Notes under the pieces: generated by a model
Database searches by the model: none
Told to the model about the DNA's origin: nothing
What the model saw: only the letters and a program-made list of their open reading frames with translations
Translations under genes and position numbers: made by a program
Source of the DNA: Aquibium pacificus
Lineage (GTDB): Bacteria > Pseudomonadota > Alphaproteobacteria > Rhizobiales > Rhizobiaceae
Direction: 5' to 3'
NCBI RefSeq assembly: GCF_040839445.1
Contig: NZ_JBDPGJ010000004.1
Coordinates: 496,001-560,000, forward strand
DNA length: 64,000 nt
Shown here: one piece after another, positions 19,254 to 28,094 of the stretch
How the letters are laid out: each line of letters begins with the position of its first letter
How positions within the stretch are numbered: the first letter of the stretch is position 1

Positions 19254-19897
19254 ACACGCTCGAAAAGCAGAAGATTGTGGTCGCCAGCCACAATGCCGGC
19301 AAGCTCAGGGAGTTCGCCGACCTGATGGCGCCCTTCGGCATCGAGGCAAAATCGGCGAAGGACTACGGGCTTCCGGAGCCGGAGGAGACCGGGACGACGT
19401 TCGAGGAGAACGCCTACATCAAGGCGCACGCGGCGGCGCTAGCGACCGGCCTGCCGGCGCTGTCGGACGATTCGGGCCTCTGCGTCGACGCGCTCGACGG
19501 CGCGCCGGGCGTCTACACCGCCGACTGGGCGACGCAAGCCGACGGATCGCGCGACTTCATGCTGGCGATGGAGAAGACCGAGAAGTTGCTCCGGGAAAGG
19601 GGCGCGACCGATCCATCGCAGCGCACCGGGCGCTTCGTCGCCGTGATCTGCCTTTGCCAGCCCGACGGCAGCGCGGAGTATTTCCGCGGCGAGGCGAAGG
19701 GGCGGCTCGTCTGGCCTCCGCGCGGCGACAAGGGATTCGGCTACGATCCCGTGTTCCAGCCGGAGGGTTTCGACGTCACCTTCGGCGAAATGCCGGCCGA
19801 AGAGAAGCATGGCTGGAAGCCGGGGCAGGAGGAGGCGCTGTCGCACCGCGCCCGCGCCTTCCAGAAGTTCGCACGGGCGAAGCTCGGCGTGTCATGA
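19250..19897 (+). CDS. rdgB: XTP/dITP diphosphatase RdgB
   Basis: House-cleaning pyrophosphatase that removes ITP and XTP from the nucleotide pool. 215 residues with SHNAGKLREFADLM at the N-terminus, TTFEENAYIKAHAAA, LSDDSGLCVDALDGAPGVYTA, and the GDKGFGYDPVFQPEG signature. It overlaps the VOC gene before it and the hemW gene after it by four bases each. This order is standard in Rhizobiales. Confidence 0.95.
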   Translation: MNTLEKQKIVVASHNAGKLREFADLMAPFGIEAKSAKDYGLPEPEETGTTFEENAYIKAHAAALATGLPALSDDSGLCVDALDGAPGVYTADWATQADGSRDFMLAMEKTEKLLRERGATDPSQRTGRFVAVICLCQPDGSAEYFRGEAKGRLVWPPRGDKGFGYDPVFQPEGFDVTFGEMPAEEKHGWKPGQEEALSHRARAFQKFARAKLGVS

Positions 19898-21069
19898 GCA
19901 AGCCTGAGCACAGGCCGGACGACCGCTCGCCGGGCTTCGGGATCTACGTGCACTGGCCGTTCTGCGCGGCCAAGTGCCCCTATTGCGACTTCAATTCGCA
20001 CGTGCGCCACCAGCCGGTCGACCAGGAGCGGTTCGCGCGCGCCTTCGCGACGGAACTGGCCACGATGCGGGAGCGTACCGGTCCGCGCACGGTCACCAGT
20101 ATCTTCCTGGGCGGCGGTACGCCGTCGCTCATGCAGCCCGGCACGGTTGGCGCGATCCTGGAGGCGGTCGCCTCCAACTGGACCGTTCCGGACGGGATCG
20201 AGGTGACGCTGGAAGCGAACCCGTCCTCCGTCGAGGCCGGTCGCTTCCGGGGCTACCGTGCGGCGGGCGTCAACCGCGTCTCGCTCGGCGTGCAGGCGCT
20301 GAACGACGCGGACCTGAAGTTCCTCGGCCGGCTGCACGACGTGGACGAGGCGCTGACGGCGATCGAACTCGCCCGCGAGACCTTTCCGCGCCTGTCCTTC
20401 GATCTGATCTATGCGCGGCCGGGCCAGACCCCGGATGCATGGCGAGCGGAACTGGAAACCGCGATCGGGTACGCGGCCGACCATCTGTCGCTCTACCAGC
20501 TGACGATCGAGGAAGGCACGCCGTTCCACGCGCTGCATGCGGCGGGCAAGTTCGCGGTCCCTGATGGGGACCATGCCGCTGACCTCTACGCCCTGACTCA
20601 GGAAGTGACCGCCGCGCGGGGGCTGCCGGCCTACGAGATATCGAACCACGCCAGGCCGGGCGCGGAGAGCCGCCACAACCTCACCTACTGGCGCTACGGC
20701 GAATATGTCGGCGTCGGCCCCGGCGCGCACGGCCGGTTTGTCGGCGGCGGCACGCGCAACGTCACGATCGCCGAGCGGATGCCGGAACGCTGGCTGTCGC
20801 TAGTCGAGGCCAAGGGCCACGGCATTGTCGACGGTGAGACGCTGACGCGCAGCGAAGAGGCCGACGAGTTCCTGCTGATGGGGCTGCGTCTTGCCGAGGG
20901 CATAGACCTCGCCCGCTACGAGCAGCTTTCGGGCCGGCCGCTCGCATCCGAGCGGATTGCCGTGCTCCAGGACGAGGACCTTGTCGCGCCGGTCGGCAAT
21001 TCGCGTCTCAGAGCGACGCCGGCGGGGATGATCGTGCTCGATGCGGTCGTGGCGGACCTGGCGCGCTGA
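19894..21069 (+). CDS. hemW: Heme chaperone HemW (radical SAM, coproporphyrinogen oxidase-like)
   Basis: Radical SAM protein that inserts heme into target enzymes. 391 residues. It has the cluster motif CAAKCPYC (CX3CX2C) at about residues 28-35 and no extra cysteine of true HemN. It also has GGGTPSL, the SLGVQ strand, and the HemW-type HNLTYWRYGEYVGVGPGAHG near 270. The ATG overlaps the rdgB stop. In related genomes rsmI follows hemW; here rsmI is 38 kb away. Confidence 0.93.
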   Translation: MSKPEHRPDDRSPGFGIYVHWPFCAAKCPYCDFNSHVRHQPVDQERFARAFATELATMRERTGPRTVTSIFLGGGTPSLMQPGTVGAILEAVASNWTVPDGIEVTLEANPSSVEAGRFRGYRAAGVNRVSLGVQALNDADLKFLGRLHDVDEALTAIELARETFPRLSFDLIYARPGQTPDAWRAELETAIGYAADHLSLYQLTIEEGTPFHALHAAGKFAVPDGDHAADLYALTQEVTAARGLPAYEISNHARPGAESRHNLTYWRYGEYVGVGPGAHGRFVGGGTRNVTIAERMPERWLSLVEAKGHGIVDGETLTRSEEADEFLLMGLRLAEGIDLARYEQLSGRPLASERIAVLQDEDLVAPVGNSRLRATPAGMIVLDAVVADLAR

Positions 21070-21113
21070 GACCGCGGGTCCGTACTACCCGGCCCTGGCC
21101 ACAGACAAGCAAA

Positions 21114-21137
21114 GTCCCGGCCGATAGAGGCCGGGAC
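21114..21137 (-). terminator. Intrinsic terminator of the CsbD gene (between convergent genes)
   Basis: Perfect 9-bp stem GTCCCGGCC/GGCCGGGAC with loop at 21123-21128. On the minus strand it is followed by TTTGCTT, so it best terminates the CsbD gene. It may also stop hemW transcription from the other side. Confidence 0.75.
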
Positions 21138-21165
21138 GCAATTTCGGATCGGTCGTTCTGGCGAA

Positions 21166-21363
21166 CTAGTGGCGGGCGAGCCAGTCGTCGATGTCGCGCT
21201 CAGCCTCGTCCTTGCCCTTGCCATAGCGCTCCTGGATCTTGCCGGAAAGCTCGGTGCGCTTGCCTTTGACGACGTCGAGATCGTCGTTCGTGAGCTTGCC
21301 CCACTGCTGCTGCGCCTTGCCCTTGAACTGCTCCCAGTTTCCTTCGATACGGTCCCAATTCAT
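21166..21363 (-). CDS. CsbD family stress protein
   Basis: 65-residue hydrophilic protein of the CsbD family, known as a stress-induced protein of unknown mechanism. It begins MNWDRIEGNWEQFKGKAQQQ, followed by KLTNDDLDVVKGKR, both family hallmarks. The ATG at 21363 has AGGAGAAC upstream. A perfect EcfG-type promoter lies at 21416-21440 and a terminator at 21114-21137, so the gene is a compact one-gene stress unit. Confidence 0.92.
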   Translation of the reverse strand: MNWDRIEGNWEQFKGKAQQQWGKLTNDDLDVVKGKRTELSGKIQERYGKGKDEAERDIDDWLARH

Positions 21364-21415
21364 GGTGTTCTCCTGTTTCCTCATTGGATGACGGTTCGCG
21401 ACCGTCTGGCAGGAA

Positions 21416-21440
21416 AACGCGGGCGCGGGTCGGGGGTTCC
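21416..21440 (-). promoter_or_regulatory. EcfG-type general stress promoter of the CsbD gene
   Basis: On the minus strand GGAAC (21436-21440) and CGTT (21416-21419) are spaced by 16 bases, a perfect match to the EcfG consensus. The leader would be about 45 nt before the CsbD start codon. Confidence 0.75.
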
Positions 21441-21487
21441 TCGCAAAAAAAGCGCGCTGGCGCCGCCGCCCGCAGACACTGCAACGG

Positions 21488-21520
21488 AAAAGCCCCGCCG
21501 GATCGCTCCGGCGGGGCTTT
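21488..21520 (-). terminator. Intrinsic terminator of rpsA
   Basis: AAAGCCCCGCCGGA pairs perfectly with TCCGGCGGGGCTTT around a TCGC loop. It lies 33 bases after the rpsA stop and reads into CTTTTCC on the minus strand. A textbook Rho-independent terminator. Confidence 0.9.
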
Positions 21521-21552
21521 GATTTGTCGCGGCTCGGAAGCTGGCGGGCGCC

Positions 21553-23268
21553 TTACGAGTTGCCCTGCTTCTTCAGCGCGGCACCCAGGATGTCGCCCAG
21601 CGAGGCGCCGGAGTCGGTCGAGCCGAACTGCGCCACGGCTTCCTTCTCCTCGGCGATTTCCAGCGCCTTGATGGAGACGGTGATGCGGCGGGTCTTCTTG
21701 TCGAACTGGGTGACCCGGGCATCCACCTTCTGGCCGACGGAGAAGCGCTCGGGGCGCTGCTCGTCGCGGTCGCGGGAGAGGTCCGCGCGGCGGATGAAGG
21801 TGTCCATGTCGTGGTCGACCAGACGCACGTCCAGGCCGCCGTCCTTGACCGCCAGAACCTCGGCGGTGACAATGGCACCCTTGCGCAGATCGCCCGAGGT
21901 CGCGGCTTCGCCGACGGCGTCGCGGCCGAGCTGCTTGATGCCCAGCGAGATGCGCTCCTTGTCGATGTCGACATCGAGCACCTGCGCCTTGACCATGTCG
22001 CCGCGATTGTACTCCTCGATCACCTGCTCGCCCGGACGGTTCCAGTCGAGGTCGGACAGGTGCACCATGCCGTCCACGTCGCCTTCCAGGCCGATGAACA
22101 GGCCGAACTCGGTCTTGTTCTTGACCTCGCCCTCGACGGGCGATCCGACCGGATGGCTGCGCGCGAAGGCCTCCCACGGGTTCTCAAGCGTCTGCTTGAG
22201 GCCGAGCGAGATGCGGCGCTTCTGCGGGTCCACCTCGAGCACGACCACGTCGACCTGCTGGGTGGTCGACAGGATCTTGCCGGGGTGCACGTTCTTCTTG
22301 GTCCACGACATCTCGGAGACGTGGATGAGACCCTCGATGCCCGGCTCCAGCTCCACGAAGGCGCCGTAGTCGGTGATGTTGGTGACCGTGCCGGTGATCT
22401 TCTTGCCGAGCGGGAACTTGGTGCCGATGTCGGACCACGGATCCGCCTCGAGCTGCTTCATGCCGAGCGAGATGCGGTGGGTTTCCTGGTTGATGCGGAT
22501 GATCTGCACCTTGACCGTCTGGCCGATGTTGAGGATTTCGGTCGGATGGTTGACGCGGCGCCAGGCCATGTCGGTGACGTGCAGCAGGCCGTCGATGCCG
22601 CCGAGGTCGACGAACGCACCGTAGTCGGTGATGTTCTTGACCACGCCCTCGACCACCTGACCCTCTTCGAGGTTCTGGACGATCTCGGAACGCTGCTCGG
22701 CGCGGCTCTCCTCGAGCACGGTGCGGCGCGACACCACGATGTTGCCGCGGCGGCGATCCATCTTGAGGATCTCGAAGGGCTGCGGGTTGTGCATCAGCGG
22801 GGAGACGTCGCGGATCGGGCGGATATCGACCTGCGAGCGCGGCAGGAAGGCCACGGCGCCGTCGAGATCGACCGTGAAGCCGCCCTTGACCTGGTTGAAG
22901 ATGATGCCTTCGACGCGCTCGCCCTTGTTGAACTTCTCTTCGAGGCGGACCCAGCTTTCCTCGCGGCGAGCCTTCTCGCGCGACAGCATGGCTTCGCCCA
23001 GCGCGTTTTCGATGCGCTCGACATAGACCTCGACCTCGTCGCCGACTTTCATCTGGCCGTCCTTGGCCTTGGCGCCGAATTCCTTCAGCGGCACGCGGCC
23101 CTCGACCTTCAGGCCGACGTCGATGATGGCCATGTCCTTCTCGATGGCCGTGATGATGCCCTTGACGACGGAGCCTTCGGCCGAATGGCTTTCGGAAAAG
23201 GACTCATCGAGCATGCTCATGAAGTCGTCGAGGGACGGATTTGCCGAATTGGCGGTAGCTTGTGACAT
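21553..23268 (-). CDS. rpsA: 30S ribosomal protein S1
   Basis: Ribosomal protein that helps recruit mRNA to the 30S subunit. 571 residues with six S1 RNA-binding repeats; the strongest are around GVVKNITDYGAFVDLGGIDGLLHVTDM and TVTNITDYGAFVELEPGIEGLIHVSEMSW, each followed by an ISLGMKQ- or ISLGLKQ-type end. The N-terminus MSQATANSANPSLDDF is typical of Rhizobiales S1. The ATG at 23268 follows AGGAGAACG. Downstream of cmk in the same direction, with a terminator after it. Confidence 0.96.
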   Translation of the reverse strand: MSQATANSANPSLDDFMSMLDESFSESHSAEGSVVKGIITAIEKDMAIIDVGLKVEGRVPLKEFGAKAKDGQMKVGDEVEVYVERIENALGEAMLSREKARREESWVRLEEKFNKGERVEGIIFNQVKGGFTVDLDGAVAFLPRSQVDIRPIRDVSPLMHNPQPFEILKMDRRRGNIVVSRRTVLEESRAEQRSEIVQNLEEGQVVEGVVKNITDYGAFVDLGGIDGLLHVTDMAWRRVNHPTEILNIGQTVKVQIIRINQETHRISLGMKQLEADPWSDIGTKFPLGKKITGTVTNITDYGAFVELEPGIEGLIHVSEMSWTKKNVHPGKILSTTQQVDVVVLEVDPQKRRISLGLKQTLENPWEAFARSHPVGSPVEGEVKNKTEFGLFIGLEGDVDGMVHLSDLDWNRPGEQVIEEYNRGDMVKAQVLDVDIDKERISLGIKQLGRDAVGEAATSGDLRKGAIVTAEVLAVKDGGLDVRLVDHDMDTFIRRADLSRDRDEQRPERFSVGQKVDARVTQFDKKTRRITVSIKALEIAEEKEAVAQFGSTDSGASLGDILGAALKKQGNS

Positions 23269-23493
23269 TCGTTCTCCTGGATGCCCCTCGCTCTCGTGGC
23301 GTCGGGGCGGCACCGGTGGTTCGTGTTGCGTTGCGCCAGCCCGGCATTCCGCTCTCCTTCGAGCGAGCGGCCGATCTTCGGCCAGTTCCGGTGCATTCTC
23401 GAATGCGGGCGGCGGTTCAATGGCTGAAATGCAAAATGGCGGTTCGCCAACCCTTGCCTGCCTGAAGGGTTCTCGCGCCGCCGCTGCATCCAG

Positions 23494-24138
23494 TCAGTTC
23501 TTCGCGGCAAGAGCCTCGTCTACGATGGCGCAGGCCGCGAGAAACGCCGCCTCTATACTCATTCCGGACGTGTCGAGCAAGTGCGAGTCGGCGGCGGGCC
23601 TGAGCGGCGAGTCCGCCCGGCCCATGTCGCGCGCGTCGCGCCGCTCGATGTCGGCCAGGATCGCGCCGTATTCGGCCTGCCCGCCGAGGCGCAGGATCTC
23701 GCGATGCCGCCGGCCGGCGCGCACCTGCGGGCTGGCCGTCACGTAGAGCTTCACGTCGGCATCGGGGCAGACCACCGTGCCGATGTCGCGCCCGTCGAGC
23801 ACCGCGCCCGGCGCCACGCGAGCGAAATCGCGCTGCTTTTCGACCAGGACGCGCCGCACCGCCGGATGAACGCTGACCCGCGACGCGGCCTCGCCGACCT
23901 CGTGGGTGGACAGGACCAGCGGATCCAAACCGGCGAAATCCACTTCGCGTGCGGCTTCCACCGCCTGCGCCTCGTCTTCGAGCGACAGGTCGGCACTCAG
24001 AAGAGCATGCGCGACAGCGCGGTAGGAGAGGCCTGTGTCGAGATGGCGAAGGCCGTATTGCGTGGCGAGCCGGCGCGACAGCGTGCCCTTGCCCGAGGCC
24101 GCGGGTCCATCAACGGCGATGACGAAAGGAGTGGTCAT
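23494..24138 (-). CDS. cmk: (d)CMP kinase
   Basis: Phosphorylates CMP and dCMP. 214 residues with the P-loop VDGPAASGKGTLSRRLA at about 9-25, HLDTGLSYRAVAHA, and the GRDIGTVVCPDADVKLYVTAS signature at about 116-136. In related genomes the order is aroA-cmk-rpsA; here cmk and rpsA are still adjacent, but aroA is 10 kb away in the opposite orientation. Confidence 0.95.
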   Translation of the reverse strand: MTTPFVIAVDGPAASGKGTLSRRLATQYGLRHLDTGLSYRAVAHALLSADLSLEDEAQAVEAAREVDFAGLDPLVLSTHEVGEAASRVSVHPAVRRVLVEKQRDFARVAPGAVLDGRDIGTVVCPDADVKLYVTASPQVRAGRRHREILRLGGQAEYGAILADIERRDARDMGRADSPLRPAADSHLLDTSGMSIEAAFLAACAIVDEALAAKN

Positions 24139-24330
24139 GGCGGGGGTTGAAGCGGGATTCGAGGGAGGGCGCAAGGGGCAGGGGATGTGCAAGTGGTGCC
24201 GAGCCTCGGGCGCCGAGTGGGGCGTGCAGGTTGCAGCCTTTGCGAATGGACAGCCCGAGCACAATACCCTTGCCAGCCGATGCAGGTTTCCATCAGTCTG
24301 TCTTCAGGAGCGGAGGGGCACTGGTCTGGA

Positions 24331-25275
24331 ATGCTGAACCGAAAGCAGCTGGGGCGCCTGGCGCCAAGCCGCCTCAGTCTGATGATGATCCTGGCGGGGG
24401 GGCTTTATCTTGGTCCCTTGCTGGCCGGCCTGTCCCGGCAGCCCCGCTGGACGGTCGTGGCCTGTGCTGGGGTCCTGGCCCTCTGGAGCTTCCTCTACCG
24501 CAGCGCCTCCTGGCCACGTCGGCTTGCAGACCTGGGCAGGCCAGAGGTCTTTTTAGCGACGATGCTTCTCGTATGCGTGATGCTGGCACTTTCCGGCCTT
24601 TCTTTCGTGGCAGGGCTTGGATTGGCACAGATCGCCGGAGGCGTCTCGCTACCCCTTTGGGTGCCTTTGAGCATCCCGTTGCTTTCGCTGACGATCGCCT
24701 TGTTCATCCAGTCACCCCGCGAAGCGACCGAGATGGACGCCTTCCTCGACGATGCGCTGCGGCAGCTCGAGGGTTTCCCACCCTTGCCGTCGGCCCCCGA
24801 CATCAGCCAGTCCGCCAGAGCGGTGGCTGCGAAGCTCGAAGGACTGCGGGAAAGGGCGACGGTAGCCGAGGTCCGTGCAGTTATCGGGGAGGCGGCCGTC
24901 CATGACGCGGCGCTGCTCGCTGCAATCGACAAGATGGGTGTTCCACCTCCGCGTCCCGCCCTCGTGGCAGCGATCCTGATCGTCACCGATCCGACGGGAG
25001 CTCCGGGTCTGGAAGCTCGCGGCGAAGCTGCCTGGGTTTTCGACGCGATCGGTGGTGACCCCGAGCTGGAGATGCTTTTCGCCCGACGGGCCGTCGAACT
25101 CCTGGCGGAAGCGCCGTTCCTCTTCCGCGACATGCCCTATTCCTACGACGTCGATCAATCGGCCGCCCGCAGTCCGGATCCGGAAGCGGCCCAGGCCCTG
25201 AAGAATCTGCGGGATCGTCTCAACGAATTGTCGAAGGAAGAGGATGATTTTGATGAATCCGGAGCCGCCGAGTGA
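24331..25275 (+). CDS. Unknown membrane protein with helical cytoplasmic tail
   Basis: Not recognised. About 314 residues. Four hydrophobic segments lie at about 17-36, 42-58, 72-95 and 105-123. They are followed by a soluble, charged, helix-rich region of 190 residues, ending in LRDRLNELSKEEDDFDE. No cysteine motif or nucleotide-binding motif is seen. The ATG at 24331 is preferred over an in-frame ATG at 24280; neither has a good ribosome-binding site. Codon choice is somewhat less GC-biased than in cmk or rpsA next to it. Divergent from cmk. Confidence 0.7.
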   Translation: MLNRKQLGRLAPSRLSLMMILAGGLYLGPLLAGLSRQPRWTVVACAGVLALWSFLYRSASWPRRLADLGRPEVFLATMLLVCVMLALSGLSFVAGLGLAQIAGGVSLPLWVPLSIPLLSLTIALFIQSPREATEMDAFLDDALRQLEGFPPLPSAPDISQSARAVAAKLEGLRERATVAEVRAVIGEAAVHDAALLAAIDKMGVPPPRPALVAAILIVTDPTGAPGLEARGEAAWVFDAIGGDPELEMLFARRAVELLAEAPFLFRDMPYSYDVDQSAARSPDPEAAQALKNLRDRLNELSKEEDDFDESGAAE

Positions 25276-25359
25276 TGGCATGAACGGCTCACATCCACCG
25301 GTTTCGATCCTCGGATAACCGGCGGCGCAAGCTGCGACTGGATGGAGCAGTCGCCCCCC

Positions 25360-26058
25360 TCACACGCTCCGCGTAATACCCCCGTCGATCCGCAGATTCT
25401 GCCCCGTCATGTAGCTCGACTTTTCCGAGGCCAGGAACAGGATCAGCTCCGCCACCTCCTCCACGGTGCCGTAGCGGCCCATGGGGATGCGGGCGCGGCG
25501 GTCTTCCTTTTCGGGCAGGGACGATATGAAGCCGGGGAGAACGTTGTTCATGCGGACGTTGTCGGCGGCGTATTTGTCGGCGAAGAGTTTCGTAAAGGCG
25601 GCGAGGCCGGCGCGGAAGACGCCGGAGGTGGGGAACATCTCTTCCGGCTCGAACAGCGCGTAGGTCGAGATGTTGACGATCGATCCGGATTTCTGGGCCT
25701 GCATCACCGGCGTGACGAGGCGCGTCATGCGGATGACGTTGAGGAGATAGAACTCCATCCCGAGGTGCCAGTCGGCGTCGGAGATTTCGAGCACCGGTCC
25801 CTTGGGGCCGTGGCCGGCGCCGTTGACCAGCGCGTCGATGCGGCCAAAGCGCTCCATGGTCGCGTCGAAGAAGTGGCGCAGGTCGTCGGGCTCGCGGTTG
25901 GAGCCGGTGAACCCGAGGCCGCCGAGTTCGGCCGCCAGCGCCTCGCCCTTGCCGGACGACGACAGGATCGCGACGGCGTAGCCGGCTTCGGCGAGCTTTC
26001 GCGCCGCGCCCGCTCCCATGCCCGATCCGCCCCCGACGATCATCGCGACCTTGGCCAT
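25360..26058 (-). CDS. SDR family protein lacking the canonical YxxxK pair
   Basis: 232-residue Rossmann protein of the short-chain dehydrogenase/reductase family. The cofactor loop GGGSGMGAG and the NGAG motif are intact, and IVNISTYA holds the Ser position. Where YxxxK is expected (before AGLAAFTK) the sequence reads SGVFR: Tyr is replaced by Ser and Lys by Arg. The rest aligns without gaps to NNVLPGF and the GQNLRIDGG end. It may be a non-catalytic or unusual SDR. The ATG at 26058 starts MAKVAMIVGG. Divergent from the amidohydrolase. Confidence 0.85.
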   Translation of the reverse strand: MAKVAMIVGGGSGMGAGAARKLAEAGYAVAILSSSGKGEALAAELGGLGFTGSNREPDDLRHFFDATMERFGRIDALVNGAGHGPKGPVLEISDADWHLGMEFYLLNVIRMTRLVTPVMQAQKSGSIVNISTYALFEPEEMFPTSGVFRAGLAAFTKLFADKYAADNVRMNNVLPGFISSLPEKEDRRARIPMGRYGTVEEVAELILFLASEKSSYMTGQNLRIDGGITRSV

Positions 26059-26273
26059 CCGGTTCTCCCGTGATCCGTTGCACCGTCCTAAAGAGCACTC
26101 GGGAATATCCGGACCGCGGGGCGACCGCAAGCAGCGGCCCGGAGGCGATGTGTCCGGCCAGGCGTCCGGCGGTGCGCGGCGGTGGCGCGTTGACAAGGGC
26201 GGCGAGACACCGGCGAAATGGGCGGCGGCCGCAGCCTCGCGGAACCCGCGTCACCACCAAGCCGGAGCCGATC

Positions 26274-27941
26274 GTGAAGCAAGAAGCCGACCTGATCGTC
26301 ACAAATGCCCGCGTGCTCACCATGGACGACGCCTTGCCCCAGGCTGAGGCGGTCGCGGTGAAGGACGGCACGATCGCCTTCGTCGGCCCTGCCGCCGAGG
26401 CCGAGGACTGGAGGGGGTCGCAGACGCGCGTGATCGACGCCGGGGGCTGCTCCGTGCTGCCGGGCTTCATCGAGAGCCACGTGCATCTGTTCATGGGAGC
26501 GGCCGAACTCGTGCATCTCCAACTCTTCGGCGTGAAGGGGATCGACGCGCTTGGCGAGAGGCTGCGCGCGTATGCCGCCGCGCGCCCGGACGACAGGGTG
26601 CTGTTCGGCCAGTCCTGCGACTACACGATCCTCGGCAACGGCGAGACCCTGACCCGGCATCATCTCGACCGTATTGTCGCCGACCGTCCCGTCGCGCTCG
26701 TCGCACCCGACCACCACACGATGTGGGCCAACACCAGGGCGCTGGAGATGGCCGGGCTGCTGAACGGCAAGGTGGTCAATCCCGGCAACGAGGTGGTGAT
26801 GGGCGCCAACGGGCTGGCGACCGGGGAACTGCGCGAATCCGAGGCGATGACCCCGGTGGTGCACCTCGCCGGCGAGAACCGCGTGCGGCTCGGCGTCCAG
26901 ACCGGCGGCGAGCCGGAGCGATGGCCGAGCCCGGCCGAATGGGAAGCCGACAAGGAGATCATGCGCCGCGGCCTCGCCTACGCCGCCGAGCACGGCATCA
27001 CCTCGTTCCACAACATGGACGGTAACCTCTACCAGCTGCAGATCCTGGCAGAGATCGAGAAGGATGGCGGGTTGCTCTGCCGCGCGCAGGTGCCGTTCCA
27101 CTACAAGAAGCCGATGACGCTGGAGGACCTGGAGAAGGCCTCGGCGATGGCCGACCGCTACGCCTCGGAGTGGATATCCTCCGGCATGGTCAAGGTCTTC
27201 ATGGACGGCGTCATCGATTCCGGCACCGCCCACATGATCGAGCCCTATGCAGACGGCGGCAACTGGCGCGGCGAGCCGTACTTTTCCGACGCAGAGTTTG
27301 CGGCACTTGCGACCGAGATCGACCGGCGCGGCCTGCAGATCGCGGTTCATGCGATCGGCGATGCCGCGGTGCGGACAGTACTCGACGGCTATGAGACGGC
27401 CAGAAAGGCCAACGGCGCGCGCGACAGCCGCCACCGCATCGAGCACATCGAAGTGACGACGGACGCCGATATTCCGCGGTTTGCCAAGCTCGGCGTCATC
27501 GCCTCCATGCAGCCTCCGCACCCACCGGGCTCCATGGGGCTGCCGCTCGAACCGACCGTCTCCAAGATCGGCCGCGACCGCTGGCGGCTCGCCTATGCCT
27601 GGCGCACCATCAAGGAGACCGGCGCGCACGTGGTCTTCGCCTCCGACTGGCCGGTGTCGCCGATCGACCCGATCGCGGGCATCCAGGCGGCAGTGATGCG
27701 CAAGCGCTGGGCAGACGACCTGCCCGACCATGCTTTCTCGCTGCACGAGGCGATTGCCGGCTACACGGTAGAAGGCGCCTACGCGCAGTTCGCCGAGCAC
27801 CGGAAGGGGCGGCTGAAGCCCGGATATCTCGCCGATATCGTTGTCTTTTCGGGCGATGTGGAGGCGTCCGCGCCGGAGACTCTGCACGAGATTCGCCCGG
27901 TCACGACCATCTGCGGGGGCAAGATCACCTACCAGGCCTGA
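26274..27941 (+). CDS. Amidohydrolase family protein (YtcJ-like)
   Basis: Metal-dependent hydrolase with a TIM barrel, 555 residues. Seen: the metal site FIESHVHLFMG (HxH), then DGVIDSGTAHMIEPY, HAIGDAAVRTVLDG, HRIEHIE, and FASDWPVSPIDP with the last ligand Asp. These are the YtcJ/imidazolonepropionase-like subgroup motifs. The start is a GTG at 26274 with GGAG six bases upstream. The substrate is unknown; an amide linked to the polyamine-type importer downstream is a guess. No signal peptide. Confidence 0.85.
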   Translation: MKQEADLIVTNARVLTMDDALPQAEAVAVKDGTIAFVGPAAEAEDWRGSQTRVIDAGGCSVLPGFIESHVHLFMGAAELVHLQLFGVKGIDALGERLRAYAAARPDDRVLFGQSCDYTILGNGETLTRHHLDRIVADRPVALVAPDHHTMWANTRALEMAGLLNGKVVNPGNEVVMGANGLATGELRESEAMTPVVHLAGENRVRLGVQTGGEPERWPSPAEWEADKEIMRRGLAYAAEHGITSFHNMDGNLYQLQILAEIEKDGGLLCRAQVPFHYKKPMTLEDLEKASAMADRYASEWISSGMVKVFMDGVIDSGTAHMIEPYADGGNWRGEPYFSDAEFAALATEIDRRGLQIAVHAIGDAAVRTVLDGYETARKANGARDSRHRIEHIEVTTDADIPRFAKLGVIASMQPPHPPGSMGLPLEPTVSKIGRDRWRLAYAWRTIKETGAHVVFASDWPVSPIDPIAGIQAAVMRKRWADDLPDHAFSLHEAIAGYTVEGAYAQFAEHRKGRLKPGYLADIVVFSGDVEASAPETLHEIRPVTTICGGKITYQA

Positions 27942-28094
27942 CAAATGGCACGCGGGTTGCTTGCTTTCCCGTTGCCGGTTTTGAATGGTCGTTCAACAAG
28001 CAGGTTGCCAAGGCAGACGCCTTGTGCTGACATCGAGCGGGAACAAAAAAACCCGGCGCGAAGATGCGGGGCACGACAGGAGCGGGGCTGGATC

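Noticed and set aside
26088..27944. A 618-residue frame antisense to the amidohydrolase
   Set aside because: A shadow of the high-GC plus-strand gene; it has no domain motif, whereas the plus strand has all the amidohydrolase metal-ligand motifs.
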